From contig CP131612.1 in the NCBI GenBank assembly GCA_030686115.1, forward strand, positions 2,480,001-2,544,000: a DNA stretch of 64,000 nucleotides. The letters are read 5' to 3'. Of the stretch, positions 36,573-46,440 are shown one piece after another (position 1 is the first letter of the stretch; every line of letters begins with the position of its first letter). Source of the stretch: Psychrobacter cibarius (GTDB taxonomy: Bacteria > Pseudomonadota > Gammaproteobacteria > Pseudomonadales > Moraxellaceae). A model generated the notes under the pieces. It ran no database searches. It was not told where the DNA came from and was given only the letters and a program-made list of their open reading frames with translations. The translations under genes and the position numbers were made by a program.

Positions 36573-36588
36573 TACTACTAAGGTGGTA
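36573..36588. promoter_or_regulatory. Candidate NarL 7-2-7 binding site upstream of narG
   Basis: TACTACT-AA-GGTGGTA fits the NarL/NarP inverted-heptamer consensus TACYNMT-N2-AKNRGTA with a single mismatch (first base of the second heptamer). It lies 150 bp upstream of the narG start. The pattern is seen; binding by NarL is inferred from known consensus. Confidence 0.6.
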
Positions 36589-36738
36589 GTGCTCTGCTCA
36601 TGTTAGCGGATAGCAAGAGGGCGATGTCTTACTTAAAATAATACCATCGAAAAACATTTACAGCTTGGGCAAAGGGTTGTTTTTACCACGCCATTCAGCT
36701 TTAGATACCCCATAGGCAATAATACAGAGGATAGCGAA

Positions 36739-39700
36739 ATGAGCCATTTACTCGACCAATTCCGTTTTTTTAAACGTAAAAAGGGCGAATTCTCCGATGG
36801 GCATGGTGAGACGCGCGACGAGTCTCGTGACTGGGAAAATGTGTATCGTAGCCGTTGGCAGTATGACAAAGTCGTGCGTTCAACGCATGGGGTCAACTGT
36901 ACTGGCTCTTGCTCATGGAAAATTTACGTAAAAAACGGCTTGGTCACATGGGAGACGCAGCAAACTGACTATCCTGAAACCCGTCCAGACTTACCAAACC
37001 ACGAACCGCGTGGCTGTCCTCGTGGCGCAAGTTATAGCTGGTACATGTACTCAGCGAACCGTGTGAAATATCCTAAAGTACGTAAGCCGCTTCTAAAATT
37101 ATGGCGTGAAGCCAAAGCGCAGTATCCTGATCCAGTCGATGCTTGGGGCAGTATTGTCCAAGACCCTATCAAAGCAGAACAGTATAAATCCAAGCGCGGT
37201 TTGGGCGGTTTTATTCGCTCAACGTGGGCAGAAGTCAATGAAATTATCGCTGCCAGTAATGTCTATACCGCCAAAACTTTTGGTCCTGACCGTATCGTTG
37301 GTTTCTCTCCGATTCCTGCGATGTCGATGGTCAGTTACGCGGCAGGTAGTCGATATTTATCACTTATCGGCGGTGTTTGCTTGTCATTCTATGACTGGTA
37401 TTGTGACCTGCCACCAGCGTCGCCAATGGTTTGGGGTGAGCAAACCGACGTGCCAGAATCAGCCGATTGGTACAACTCTGATTATATTATTGCGTGGGGT
37501 TCAAACGTTCCGCAAACGCGTACACCAGACGCGCATTTCTTTACCGAAGTTCGTTATAAAGGCACTAAGACAGTCTCCATCACCCCTGATTATGCTGAGG
37601 TTTCTAAGTTAACTGACTTATGGCTAAACCCAAAACAAGGTACTGATGCGGCTGTGGCGCAAGCATTCTGTCATGTCATTATCAAAGAATTTTATCTTAA
37701 GCAGCCAAGTGACTATTTCTTAGATTACGCCAAACGCTATACCGATTTACCAGTCCTTGTGATGCTAGAAGGTGAAGAAGGCGCGCGCCGTGCTGGTCGC
37801 TATCTGCGCGCTTCTGACTTAATCGATAATTTAGGTCAAGAAAACAATCCTGAATGGAAAACCATCGGTCTAAATAGTGATGGTGAACTGGTTTCTCCAC
37901 TAGGCTCGATTGGCTATCGTTGGGGCGAAAAAGGCAAATGGAACCTTGAGCAAAAAAATGGCACCACAGGCGCAGAAATTGACCTAACATTGACTTTAAA
38001 AGACAGCAATGAGACCTGCAAAGTCGGCTTTGATTACTTTGGTCATGTGGATCATCCTCATTTCACCTCGGTACCGGGCGAAGCGATACAGCAAAAAACC
38101 GTTCCTTGTAAAACCATTACCCTTGCCGATGGCAGCACCGCTATCGTTGCGACCGTCTTTGATCTAACCGTTGCCAACTTGGGCGTGGATAATGGTGTTG
38201 GCGGCGAACACATCACCGACGACTATAACGATGCAACCGTACCGGGCACGCCTGCTTGGCAAGAAGTCATCACCGGTCTAAGCCGTGAGCGCGTCATCCA
38301 AGTCGCACGTGAATTCGCTGAAAATGCCCATAAGACTCATGGTAAATCGATGATTATCATCGGCGCGGGTATGAACCACTGGTATCACCTAGACATGAAC
38401 TATCGCGGCGTGATCAATATGCTCATGCTGTGCGGCTGTATCGGTAAATCTGGCGGCGGCTGGGCACATTATGTTGGTCAAGAAAAACTGCGTCCTCAAA
38501 CGGGCTGGCTGCCATTAGCCTTTGCGCTTGATTGGCATCGTCCGCCGCGTCATATGAACGGCACGAGCTTCTTCTACAATCACAGCTCACAGTGGCGTCA
38601 CGAAACCATTTCTGCCCATGAGATACTCTCGCCTCTCGTCGATAAAAAGTTCTTCCCTGAGCATATGCTTGATTACAACATTCAAGCAGAGCGCGCAGGC
38701 TGGTTGCCTTCAGCACCACAACTCAACCGCAATCCACTGACCATCGCTGCCAAAGCCAAAGAAAGCGGCAAAGGCGTGGAAGAGTATGTTGTCGATTCTC
38801 TCGAAGATGGCAGCTTACGTTTTGCTTGTGAATCACCTGATAACCCAGCCAACTTCCCTCGCAACATGTTTATCTGGCGCTCAAACCTATTGGGCTCGTC
38901 CGGTAAAGGTCATGAATATATGCTGCATTATTTCTTGGGCACCAAAAACGGCTTGCTCAATAAAGAAAATGCAGAAGGTCACCTGCAACCAAAAGAAGTC
39001 GATTGGGTAGAAAAAGGCCCTACTGGTAAATTAGACTTGGTTGTCACGTTAGACTTCCGCATGTCTTCTACCTGTTTGTATTCTGACATCGTGCTACCGA
39101 CTGCAACTTGGTACGAAAAAGATGACATGAATACCTCAGACATGCATCCATTCATTCACCCATTAACCGCCGCGACTGACCCTGCGTGGGAATCTAAGAC
39201 CGATTGGGAAATTTATAAAGGCATTGCCAAGAGCTTCTCTGAAGTATCAAAAGGTCATTTAGGTGTTGAAACTGACGTTGTCACTTTGCCGATGCAACAT
39301 GACACCCCAGGTGAGTTGGCACAACCATTTGGTGGCACTGACTGGAAAACGGCTGGCGAAAAACCTGTACCGGGTAAAAACTGCCCGATGATTAAAGTGG
39401 TTGAGCGTGACTATCCGAGCACTTATAAAAAGTTCACTTCTATGGGTCCTGCCTTAGAAAAACTGGGTAATGGCTCAAAAGGCTTGAATTGGGATATGAA
39501 AACTGAGGTCAAACAGCTGGGGGATTTAAACCACCGCGTGACTGAAACGGGTATCTCTGAAGGCAGACCACGTCTCGATACAGCCATCAATGCTTCTGAG
39601 ATGATTTTGATGCTCGCGCCTGAGACCAATGGTCATGTCGCCGTAAAAGGCTGGGCTGCACTCTCTGAATTTACTGGTCGCGACCATACTCATCTTGCTA

Positions 39701-40497
39701 AATCTAGCGAGCACGAAAAAATCCGCTTTAAAGATATCGTCGCACAGCCGCGAAAAATTATCTCAAGCCCGACATGGTCAGGTATTGAGTCGGATCAGGT
39801 CAGTTATAACGCTGGTTATACCAACGTCCATGAGCTGATTCCATGGCGTACGATTACTGGTCGCCAGCAGTTTTATCAAGACCATCCTTGGATGCAGGCG
39901 TTTGGTGAGCAAATGCAGCAGTATCGTCCACCTATCGATACCAAGACCACTGAGCTGCTCAAAGACGCCAAACCAAATGGCAATAAAGAGATTGTACTGA
40001 ACTTCTTAACACCGCACCAAAAATGGGGCATCCACAGTACCTACTCTGAAAACTTGCTGATGCTGACCCTAAGTCGCGGTGGACCTTGTGTCTGGATGTC
40101 GGAAGTCGATGCGCAAAAAGCTGGCATCGTCGATAACGATTGGATTGAGCTGTTCAATGCCAATGGTGCTATCACCGCTCGTGCCATCGTTAGCCAGCGG
40201 GTCAAAGAAGGCATGACCATGATGTATCACGCCCAAGAGAAATTGGTCAACATTCCAGGCTCTGAGCAAACAGGCACGCGCGGCGGTATCCATAACTCAG
40301 TCACTCGGACGATTTTGAAGCCGACGCATATGATTGGTAGCTATGCCCAGCAGTCTTATGGCTTTAACTATTATGGCACCGTCGGTTGTAACCGTGATGA
40401 GTTTGTCGTGATTCGTAAAATGTCAAAAATCGACTGGTTAGAGGACAAACCCGACAACGAATTGCCACGTCCGTTACCAACCAGCATTGAAGGGTAA
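36739..40497 (+). CDS. narG: Respiratory nitrate reductase alpha subunit NarG
   Basis: 1252 aa, full length for membrane-bound NarG (E. coli 1247). It reduces nitrate to nitrite at a Mo-bis-MGD centre, facing the cytoplasm. The N-terminal FS0 iron-sulfur ligands are His50, Cys54, Cys58 and Cys93 (THGVNCTGSCSW and RGCPRG); the Mo ligand Asp223 is in YCDLPPASP. No Tat-type RR-motif cleavage is seen, as expected. First gene of narGHJI; start ATG at 36739 preceded by AGAGGA. NarL heptamers lie upstream. Confidence 0.98.
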   Translation: MSHLLDQFRFFKRKKGEFSDGHGETRDESRDWENVYRSRWQYDKVVRSTHGVNCTGSCSWKIYVKNGLVTWETQQTDYPETRPDLPNHEPRGCPRGASYSWYMYSANRVKYPKVRKPLLKLWREAKAQYPDPVDAWGSIVQDPIKAEQYKSKRGLGGFIRSTWAEVNEIIAASNVYTAKTFGPDRIVGFSPIPAMSMVSYAAGSRYLSLIGGVCLSFYDWYCDLPPASPMVWGEQTDVPESADWYNSDYIIAWGSNVPQTRTPDAHFFTEVRYKGTKTVSITPDYAEVSKLTDLWLNPKQGTDAAVAQAFCHVIIKEFYLKQPSDYFLDYAKRYTDLPVLVMLEGEEGARRAGRYLRASDLIDNLGQENNPEWKTIGLNSDGELVSPLGSIGYRWGEKGKWNLEQKNGTTGAEIDLTLTLKDSNETCKVGFDYFGHVDHPHFTSVPGEAIQQKTVPCKTITLADGSTAIVATVFDLTVANLGVDNGVGGEHITDDYNDATVPGTPAWQEVITGLSRERVIQVAREFAENAHKTHGKSMIIIGAGMNHWYHLDMNYRGVINMLMLCGCIGKSGGGWAHYVGQEKLRPQTGWLPLAFALDWHRPPRHMNGTSFFYNHSSQWRHETISAHEILSPLVDKKFFPEHMLDYNIQAERAGWLPSAPQLNRNPLTIAAKAKESGKGVEEYVVDSLEDGSLRFACESPDNPANFPRNMFIWRSNLLGSSGKGHEYMLHYFLGTKNGLLNKENAEGHLQPKEVDWVEKGPTGKLDLVVTLDFRMSSTCLYSDIVLPTATWYEKDDMNTSDMHPFIHPLTAATDPAWESKTDWEIYKGIAKSFSEVSKGHLGVETDVVTLPMQHDTPGELAQPFGGTDWKTAGEKPVPGKNCPMIKVVERDYPSTYKKFTSMGPALEKLGNGSKGLNWDMKTEVKQLGDLNHRVTETGISEGRPRLDTAINASEMILMLAPETNGHVAVKGWAALSEFTGRDHTHLAKSSEHEKIRFKDIVAQPRKIISSPTWSGIESDQVSYNAGYTNVHELIPWRTITGRQQFYQDHPWMQAFGEQMQQYRPPIDTKTTELLKDAKPNGNKEIVLNFLTPHQKWGIHSTYSENLLMLTLSRGGPCVWMSEVDAQKAGIVDNDWIELFNANGAITARAIVSQRVKEGMTMMYHAQEKLVNIPGSEQTGTRGGIHNSVTRTILKPTHMIGSYAQQSYGFNYYGTVGCNRDEFVVIRKMSKIDWLEDKPDNELPRPLPTSIEG

Positions 40498-40517
40498 AGC
40501 TGTTTCTTCTATCGAAA

Positions 40518-40541
40518 AGATATCCTGATTTCAGGATATCT
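40518..40541. other. Perfect hairpin in narG-narH spacer
   Basis: AGATATCCTGA-TT-TCAGGATATCT is an 11 bp perfect inverted repeat with a 2 nt spacer, 20 bp after the narG stop. It has no T-run, so it is not a terminator. It could be a mRNA processing or stabilising hairpin setting narG:narH stoichiometry; such structures are rare within nar operons as far as I know. Confidence 0.7.
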
Positions 40542-40589
40542 AGGAAGAACATAAAGTTGCTTTTTTACTATTATTTGGAGCACAGATCC

Positions 40590-42128
40590 ATGAAAATTCG
40601 TTCGCAAGTCGGCATGGTGCTTAACCTTGATAAATGTATCGGTTGTCACACCTGCTCAGTCACCTGTAAAAACGTCTGGACCAGCCGTGAAGGTATGGAA
40701 TATGCGTGGTTTAACAACGTTGAGTCAAAACCCGGTATCGGCTATCCCAAAGAATGGGAGAACCAAACCAAATGGAAAGGCGGTTGGATACGCAATGCCA
40801 ATGGCACCATCAATCCGCGTATCGGTGGTAAGTTCAGAGTACTCGCCAATATCTTTGCCAACCCTGACCTGCCAGAAATTGATGATTACTATGAGCCGTT
40901 TGATTTTGATTACCAGCATTTACATACTGCGCCTATCAGCAACCATCAACCTATCGCCCGACCGCGCTCAGCCATCACTGGCAAGCGGATGCAAAAGATT
41001 GAATGGGGTCCTAACTGGGAAGAAATCCTCGGCTCAGAGTTTGAAAAACGTCGCAAAGATAAGAACTTTGACAATATTCAAGCGGAGATTTATGGCGAGT
41101 ACGAAAACACCTTTATGATGTATTTGCCACGTCTGTGCGAGCATTGCTTGAACCCTACTTGTGTGGCGTCATGCCCAAGTGGTGCGATTTATAAGCGTGA
41201 AGAAGACGGCATTGTCTTAATTGACCAAGAAAAATGTCGCGGCTGGCGCATGTGTATCTCAGGTTGCCCGTATAAAAAGATTTACTACAACTGGAAGTCG
41301 GGGAAATCTGAAAAATGCATCTTCTGTTATCCCCGTATCGAAGCCGGCTTGCCGACCGTTTGTTCAGAAACCTGTGTTGGTCGTATCCGCTACTTGGGCG
41401 TACTGCTTTATGACGCGGACAAAATCGCTGAAGCAGCAAGCACCCCTAACGAGCAAGACCTTTATCAAGCACAGTTAGACGTATTTTTAGATCCAAATGA
41501 CCCTGCGGTTATCGCCCAAGCATTAAAAGACGGTGTACCGCAATCGGTCATTGATTCAGCGCAGCGCTCACCAGTTTATAAGCTAGCGATGGATTGGAAG
41601 CTTGCGCTACCACTACATCCTGAATACCGCACGCTGCCGATGGTTTGGTATGTACCGCCATTATCACCGATTCAAAATGCTGCTGAAGCAGGCAAAGTCG
41701 GTATGGATGGTTTGATTCCAGATGTCGACAGTTTACGTATTCCTTTGCGCTATTTAGCAAACATGCTTACCGCAGGCGATGAAGAGCCAGTTCGTCTAGC
41801 ATTGAAGCGCCTACTGGCTATGCGTAGCTACAAGCGTATGCAATTGGTTGAAAAACAAGAAGTCCAAAGTATTTTGGATGATGTGGGTTTGACCAAGCTG
41901 CAAGTGGAAGAGATGTACCGCTACTTGGCTATTGCTAACTACGAAGATCGCTTTGTGATTCCAACGGCGCATCGTGAAGAAGCATTGAGTGATGCATTCG
42001 CTGAGCGTAATGGTTGCGGATTCACCTTTGGCGAAGGCTGTTCAGGACATTCGGACAATAGCATGTTTGGACAACGCAAAACCAATCGCCGCGATTTCAT
42101 CGATACTGTCCAAAAGTGGGAGTCATAA
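40590..42128 (+). CDS. narH: Respiratory nitrate reductase beta subunit NarH
   Basis: 512 aa from the ATG at 40590 (MKIRSQVGMVLNLDKCIGC), with GGAG nine bases upstream; the frame extends in front but without initiation signal. Four iron-sulfur clusters: CIGCHTCSVTCKNVW, CEHCLNPTCVASCP, the CRGWRMCISGCP block with Trp in place of one Cys (the usual [3Fe-4S] site) and CIFCYPRIEAG with CSETCVGR. It carries electrons from NarI haems to NarG. Overlaps the narJ region by one base or so. Confidence 0.97.
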   Translation: MKIRSQVGMVLNLDKCIGCHTCSVTCKNVWTSREGMEYAWFNNVESKPGIGYPKEWENQTKWKGGWIRNANGTINPRIGGKFRVLANIFANPDLPEIDDYYEPFDFDYQHLHTAPISNHQPIARPRSAITGKRMQKIEWGPNWEEILGSEFEKRRKDKNFDNIQAEIYGEYENTFMMYLPRLCEHCLNPTCVASCPSGAIYKREEDGIVLIDQEKCRGWRMCISGCPYKKIYYNWKSGKSEKCIFCYPRIEAGLPTVCSETCVGRIRYLGVLLYDADKIAEAASTPNEQDLYQAQLDVFLDPNDPAVIAQALKDGVPQSVIDSAQRSPVYKLAMDWKLALPLHPEYRTLPMVWYVPPLSPIQNAAEAGKVGMDGLIPDVDSLRIPLRYLANMLTAGDEEPVRLALKRLLAMRSYKRMQLVEKQEVQSILDDVGLTKLQVEEMYRYLAIANYEDRFVIPTAHREEALSDAFAERNGCGFTFGEGCSGHSDNSMFGQRKTNRRDFIDTVQKWES

Positions 42129-42129
42129 G

Positions 42130-42996
42130 ATGCAAACTACTCAACTCAATAACAGCACTTCAGTGCATGAGCCAATTAATTCAGCGATTGAGTCGCCGAT
42201 GATTGGCGCTTCAGACTTAAAGCTACTCAAGGTACTCAGCCTACTTATCGACTATCCAAGTAATGAGCTGTTTTTAGGCGATACGCTTGCTGATTGCACA
42301 GAGATTGTTGCCAGATCAACGCTGATTAGCCCAGAAGTACGGACGCAAATCATCGACTTGATCGAAGATTTGATCGATACCGGCTCTCTTGAGGCGCAAG
42401 CGCGTTATGACGGTTTGTTTGAGCGCGGTCGTTCTTTATCACTATGGTTGTTTGAGCATGTACATGGCGAATCGCGCGACCGTGGTCAAGCGATGGTCGA
42501 TTTGATGGGTCAGTATCAGGAGGCTGGCTTTGAGATTAGCGTCAAAGAGCTGCCTGATTATCTGCCTTTGTATCTTGAATTTTTAGCGTATCAAGCAACC
42601 ATTATCGAAGACGACATTCAAATTCGTATGGATATCGCTGATGTTAGCCATATCCTCGCTTTGCTTGCCGCCAGATTAGAAGGTCGCGGTAGCTTGTATA
42701 AAGGCTGCTTTAATGCGCTATTGCAAATCGCTGGTAAACCGCTCGATATCGTTGAAGAGTACCAAGAAAAAATCAGCAAAGAGAAGCGTGATGACAGCTT
42801 TGAGGCATTAGACAAAGAATGGGAAGAAGAAGTGGTGACGTTTTTGGATGCGCAACAAGAAGAGCGCTGCCCGTCACAAACAAGTACCCAAAATCTTGCA
42901 GCAAAAGCTGGTATAAAAAATGCCTCTGCTACAAATGCGGTCGATGCTCCAGTGCACTGGGTAGATTTTAAAACCAACCAGCCGGTTAAATCATAA
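42130..42996 (+). CDS. narJ: Nitrate reductase assembly chaperone NarJ
   Basis: 288 aa from the ATG at 42130, just after the narH stop; an earlier in-frame ATG at 41989 lies inside narH and is unlikely. The NarJ/TorD-type helical domain is visible (LLKVLSLLIDYPSNELFLGD, then LYLEFLAYQ and FNALLQIAGKPLD). NarJ holds NarG while Mo cofactor and FS0 are inserted. The C-terminal 60 residues are a low-complexity tail, somewhat longer than in E. coli. Confidence 0.94.
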   Translation: MQTTQLNNSTSVHEPINSAIESPMIGASDLKLLKVLSLLIDYPSNELFLGDTLADCTEIVARSTLISPEVRTQIIDLIEDLIDTGSLEAQARYDGLFERGRSLSLWLFEHVHGESRDRGQAMVDLMGQYQEAGFEISVKELPDYLPLYLEFLAYQATIIEDDIQIRMDIADVSHILALLAARLEGRGSLYKGCFNALLQIAGKPLDIVEEYQEKISKEKRDDSFEALDKEWEEEVVTFLDAQQEERCPSQTSTQNLAAKAGIKNASATNAVDAPVHWVDFKTNQPVKS

Positions 42997-43010
42997 TAAG
43001 GAGAAAGGAC

Positions 43011-43736
43011 ATGAATATCGCAGATCCTAGTGTGCAGTCTTTAGCCAACCTAAACTGGCTACAAATTTTCCTTTTTGGCGTTTATCCGTATGTGGCATTG
43101 ACCATCGCTATTATTGGTACTTGGGTACGTTTTGATTTATCTCAGTATTCATGGAAGACAGGCTCGACGCAAATGCTCAGAAGCAAAAACATGCGCCTTG
43201 CCAGCAACTTATTCCACGTTGGCATTATCGTGGTGCTCCTCGGTCATTTATTTGGCATGTTGACGCCGCATTTTCTTTATGACAGATTTATCAGCGCTGG
43301 GCATAAGCAGATATTAGCAGTGGTCGTTGGAGGTATCGCAGGCGTGTTTTGTTGGTTCGGTTTGGTCATGCTCATGTGGCGACGCTTTACTGATGACCGT
43401 ATCTCAAACACCTCATCGTTCTCAGACAAGCTGGTACTGGTGCTGTTATTTATCCAGCTGAACTTAGGTCTGCTGTCCATCTTTACGTCAGTGAAGCATT
43501 TAGATGGCTATACCATGATGAATTTGGCAGGCTGGGCACAGGACATCACAATCTTAAGACCTTTGCAGGCAGCGGCGCGCATTGAGCAAACTGACTTAAT
43601 TTATCAGCTGCATATGGCGCTCGGCATCACCCTGATTGCGATATTTCCGTTTACACGGCTTATTCATATCATTAGTGCGCCAATTTGGTATTTCGGGCGT
43701 CGCTATCAAATTGTCAGACAAAAGAACTCTCAGTAA
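43011..43736 (+). CDS. narI: Respiratory nitrate reductase gamma subunit NarI
   Basis: 241 aa, five membrane helices. Starts MNIADPSVQSLANLNW, and contains FLFGVYPYVALTIAIIGTWVR with RLASNLFHVGIIVVLLGHLFG, whose His residues would ligate haem b; MMNLAGWAQDI and the last-helix H of YQLHMALGITLIAIFPFTR with HI complete the second haem site. It oxidises quinol at the periplasmic side and delivers electrons to NarH. GGAGAAAGG precedes the ATG. Last of narGHJI. Confidence 0.95.
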   Translation: MNIADPSVQSLANLNWLQIFLFGVYPYVALTIAIIGTWVRFDLSQYSWKTGSTQMLRSKNMRLASNLFHVGIIVVLLGHLFGMLTPHFLYDRFISAGHKQILAVVVGGIAGVFCWFGLVMLMWRRFTDDRISNTSSFSDKLVLVLLFIQLNLGLLSIFTSVKHLDGYTMMNLAGWAQDITILRPLQAAARIEQTDLIYQLHMALGITLIAIFPFTRLIHIISAPIWYFGRRYQIVRQKNSQ

Positions 43737-43742
43737 GGCTGT

Positions 43743-43800
43743 AGAGCAGTATCTAAATGGAACGGCATTTTTAACCCTATCCTCACCTAGATACTGCTCT
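43743..43800. other. Long-loop hairpin between narI and ppiC
   Basis: AGAGCAGTATCTA with TAGATACTGCTCT, a perfect 13 bp inverted repeat enclosing 32 nt. It is followed only by TT. Possibly a weak attenuator or a stabiliser for the narGHJI message before ppiC. Symmetry seen; role inferred. Confidence 0.6.
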
Positions 43801-43879
43801 TTACCCTACCTTTAACGATAAATCAACACGCCCTATATTTTAGAATTTCTATTACCAGAATCCTTAGTGGAGCAAAGCC

Positions 43880-44944
43880 ATGACTGTCAGTACCTACAAT
43901 CCAGCCGACCATGCGACCAACCAAAACGCTCATGTGCACAGTGGTAATCATCACAGCCATGATAATGACAATCACAGTCACAGTCACAGTCACAGTCATG
44001 CCGATCACACCTCTACTGGTCGCGGTGATGATATTCTTAGAGTAATGCCAACCTTGTCTGATTTGCAAAAACCGCATTCTGACCAAGAGTTCATCGAAAA
44101 AGCGATGGCGGAAGAGCGCAGCAACCATAAAAACCTGATTGCCTCTAGCCGTGATGAGCTGCCTTCAGTGACGGTCAATGGGGTGATGATAGATAGAACC
44201 AATATCGCTCAAGAGCTGCAATATCATCCAGCAGAAAACAAAGAAGACGCCGTCTTTTTAGCGACACAAGCGCTGGTCGTGCGCGAATTACTGAGATTGG
44301 CAGTTTTAGATGAGCCAAGCCTTGGTGAAGCGGCATGGGAAAACGACGAAGAGCAAGCCATTTCTACTTTAATAGACAAAAACGTTCAAGCAACGATGCC
44401 AGATATGGCAACTTGTGAGCGCTATTATAAGCAGAATATGACTGACTTTAAGACTGATCCCATTATGACCGTACGCCATATTTTATTGGCATGCCCGCCT
44501 GAAGATGGCGATGAGCGCCTAAAGCTCAAAAAGACCGCGTACGAGTTTATCGAGCAAATCAAAAATAACGCCAATCCTGATGCCGAGTTTATCCAGTTAG
44601 CACGCCAACATTCGGCTTGCCCTTCAAAAGAGCAAGGTGGCAAACTGGGTGTGATTAGCAAAGGTCAAACCGTACCAGAATTTGAAGGTGTATTATTTAA
44701 GCTCGATAAAGGACTTGCGCCAAGCCCTATCGAAAGCCGTTACGGTTTTCACATCGTTGAGGTGCTCAATAAAGAACTTGGGATACAGATGACTTATGAG
44801 CAAGTCAGTCCTGCAATCCATAATAAATTGAGCCAACAAGCCTTTCACCAATCATTATGCGATTACTTGTTTACCTTAGCGCATGAGGCTGATATCCAAG
44901 GTATCGAGATGACGCTTGAGCAAGAGAATATATTCCGCGGCTAA
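43880..44944 (+). CDS. PpiC-type (parvulin) peptidyl-prolyl isomerase with His-rich N-terminus
   Basis: 354 aa. An N-terminal tail of about 45 residues contains a metal-binding-like run (HVHSGNHHSHDNDNHSHSHS), partly made by four CACAGT repeats at 43973-43996. Then comes a NifM-like helical region and a parvulin domain near residues 195-290 (DPIMTVRHILLACPP, GGKLGVISKGQTVPEFEGVL, ESRYGFHIVEVL). A PpiC gene also follows narGHJI in Pseudomonas, where it is thought to help fold or mature the reductase. No signal peptide, so probably cytoplasmic. Confidence 0.9.
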   Translation: MTVSTYNPADHATNQNAHVHSGNHHSHDNDNHSHSHSHSHADHTSTGRGDDILRVMPTLSDLQKPHSDQEFIEKAMAEERSNHKNLIASSRDELPSVTVNGVMIDRTNIAQELQYHPAENKEDAVFLATQALVVRELLRLAVLDEPSLGEAAWENDEEQAISTLIDKNVQATMPDMATCERYYKQNMTDFKTDPIMTVRHILLACPPEDGDERLKLKKTAYEFIEQIKNNANPDAEFIQLARQHSACPSKEQGGKLGVISKGQTVPEFEGVLFKLDKGLAPSPIESRYGFHIVEVLNKELGIQMTYEQVSPAIHNKLSQQAFHQSLCDYLFTLAHEADIQGIEMTLEQENIFRG

Positions 44945-45088
44945 GCAGTCCGCTGTCGGTCACTTAATTCTTATGTTATAAAGTAGCTGCTATGGTATAA
45001 AGGTTCTTGTGATACAACACACTTTTTATGCTATGTGTCGTTCAATATCAATAACACAGTTCAATATTAATAAAATGAGTAGACGTTT

Positions 45089-46384
45089 ATGATTACGGTT
45101 GCAGGACTTATCTCTGAAATACAGCAGCGCATAGAAACTTATAATACTAACGACTATCCGCTATATAAAAGAGTGGTCGCGTGCTACGACTTATTAGACA
45201 GCCGTCATCATATATTGGCAGAAGATATCGTCTCGCCTTTTGCTATACCAAGACAAAATCTATCGGCGATGGATGGTTATGCGATCGCTAAAGACAGTCT
45301 ACTCTCAGCAGACAGCACGATTGATATCGTGGGTGAATCACAAGCGGGCAGTCCTTATAGTGGCGACATTTCAGCAGGACAAGGGGTGCGTATTTTTACC
45401 GGTGCGGTCGTTCCTGACAGCTGCGATACGGTCATCATGCAAGAAAATACCAACTTTACCGCCATAAAAGATAGCATTGATAAATCGCAGCCCTATGCCA
45501 TTACTCTCAGTCAAGACGCTAAGCATGATGACAATATCCGTAAACAAGGCGAAGAGATTGAAGCTGGCGAAGCAGTTTTGTTAAAGGGTAAGCGCCTAAA
45601 TCCTGCTGATATTAGCTTACTGGCTAATTTGGGTTTTGGTCAAGTGACGGTATATCAGCCTTTAACCGTTGGTGTACTCGCAACAGGTGATGAGCTAGTT
45701 GCGATTGGCAATGAGCTGACCAGTTTGGCGCAAATCTATAACTCTAATACCCCCACTTTAAAAAGCTTACTCGCTGATTTACCCATTACTATTCGTGATT
45801 ATGGCATTATCCCAGATGATTTAGATAAAACCATCGCCGCCGTAACCCAAGCCATGCAAGAGTGCGACGTCCTTATCTCCACGGCTGGGGTATCGGTTGG
45901 CGACTATGATTTTTTAACCACTGTCATTGGGCAGCTTGGACAGATTAACCACTATAAAGTTGCGATGAAACCCGGTAAGCCATTTGTCTTTGGCGAGCTG
46001 ACTAAAGATCTTGCCAAGCCCGTGCTATATTTTGGCTTGCCCGGCAATCCCTTATCGACCATCGTTGGTAGCCTACAATTTGTCATTCCAGCCTTGTGGC
46101 AGATGGCAGGCGCTGCGCCACAAGAGCGACCCATACAATTGAGTCTCACTGCAACGCTTAAAAATGATGTCAAAAAATCAGCGGGACGGATGGATTTTCA
46201 AAGAGGTATATTGTCCCAAAACGAACTTGGCGATTTCCAAGTTGAAAGCTTTACCAAGCAACAATCACACCGTATCAAACAACTAAGCCACGCCAACTGC
46301 TTCATTGTACTAGCACAAGATTCTGGCAATGTAGCCGCTGGTGAAACCGTAAAAGTGCAACCTTTCCCTTGGTTGCATTACTAA
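45089..46384 (+). CDS. moeA: Molybdopterin molybdotransferase MoeA
   Basis: 431 aa. MoeA inserts molybdate into adenylated molybdopterin. Motifs: AIPRQNLSAMDGYAIAKDSL near residues 51-70, GEEIEAGEAVLLKG, GVLATGDELVAIG, STAGVSVGDYDFL and GLPGNPLSTIVGSL, followed by the C-terminal domain IV. It lies 144 bp after ppiC and 334 bp before moaA; a nested inverted repeat lies in that latter spacer. Probably its own promoter or read-through from nar. Confidence 0.94.
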   Translation: MITVAGLISEIQQRIETYNTNDYPLYKRVVACYDLLDSRHHILAEDIVSPFAIPRQNLSAMDGYAIAKDSLLSADSTIDIVGESQAGSPYSGDISAGQGVRIFTGAVVPDSCDTVIMQENTNFTAIKDSIDKSQPYAITLSQDAKHDDNIRKQGEEIEAGEAVLLKGKRLNPADISLLANLGFGQVTVYQPLTVGVLATGDELVAIGNELTSLAQIYNSNTPTLKSLLADLPITIRDYGIIPDDLDKTIAAVTQAMQECDVLISTAGVSVGDYDFLTTVIGQLGQINHYKVAMKPGKPFVFGELTKDLAKPVLYFGLPGNPLSTIVGSLQFVIPALWQMAGAAPQERPIQLSLTATLKNDVKKSAGRMDFQRGILSQNELGDFQVESFTKQQSHRIKQLSHANCFIVLAQDSGNVAAGETVKVQPFPWLHY

Positions 46385-46440
46385 ATAATCGCTAAACAAC
46401 AGCTAAATAATTGAATCATTAATAACAGTATAGCTAAAAA

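Noticed and set aside
40500..40560. Terminator after narG
   Set aside because: The hairpin at 40518-40541 has no T-run and narH must be co-expressed.
43823..44128. Minus-strand frame over the His-rich start of the PpiC gene
   Set aside because: Shadow of repeated CACAGT codons; the plus frame has the parvulin domain.
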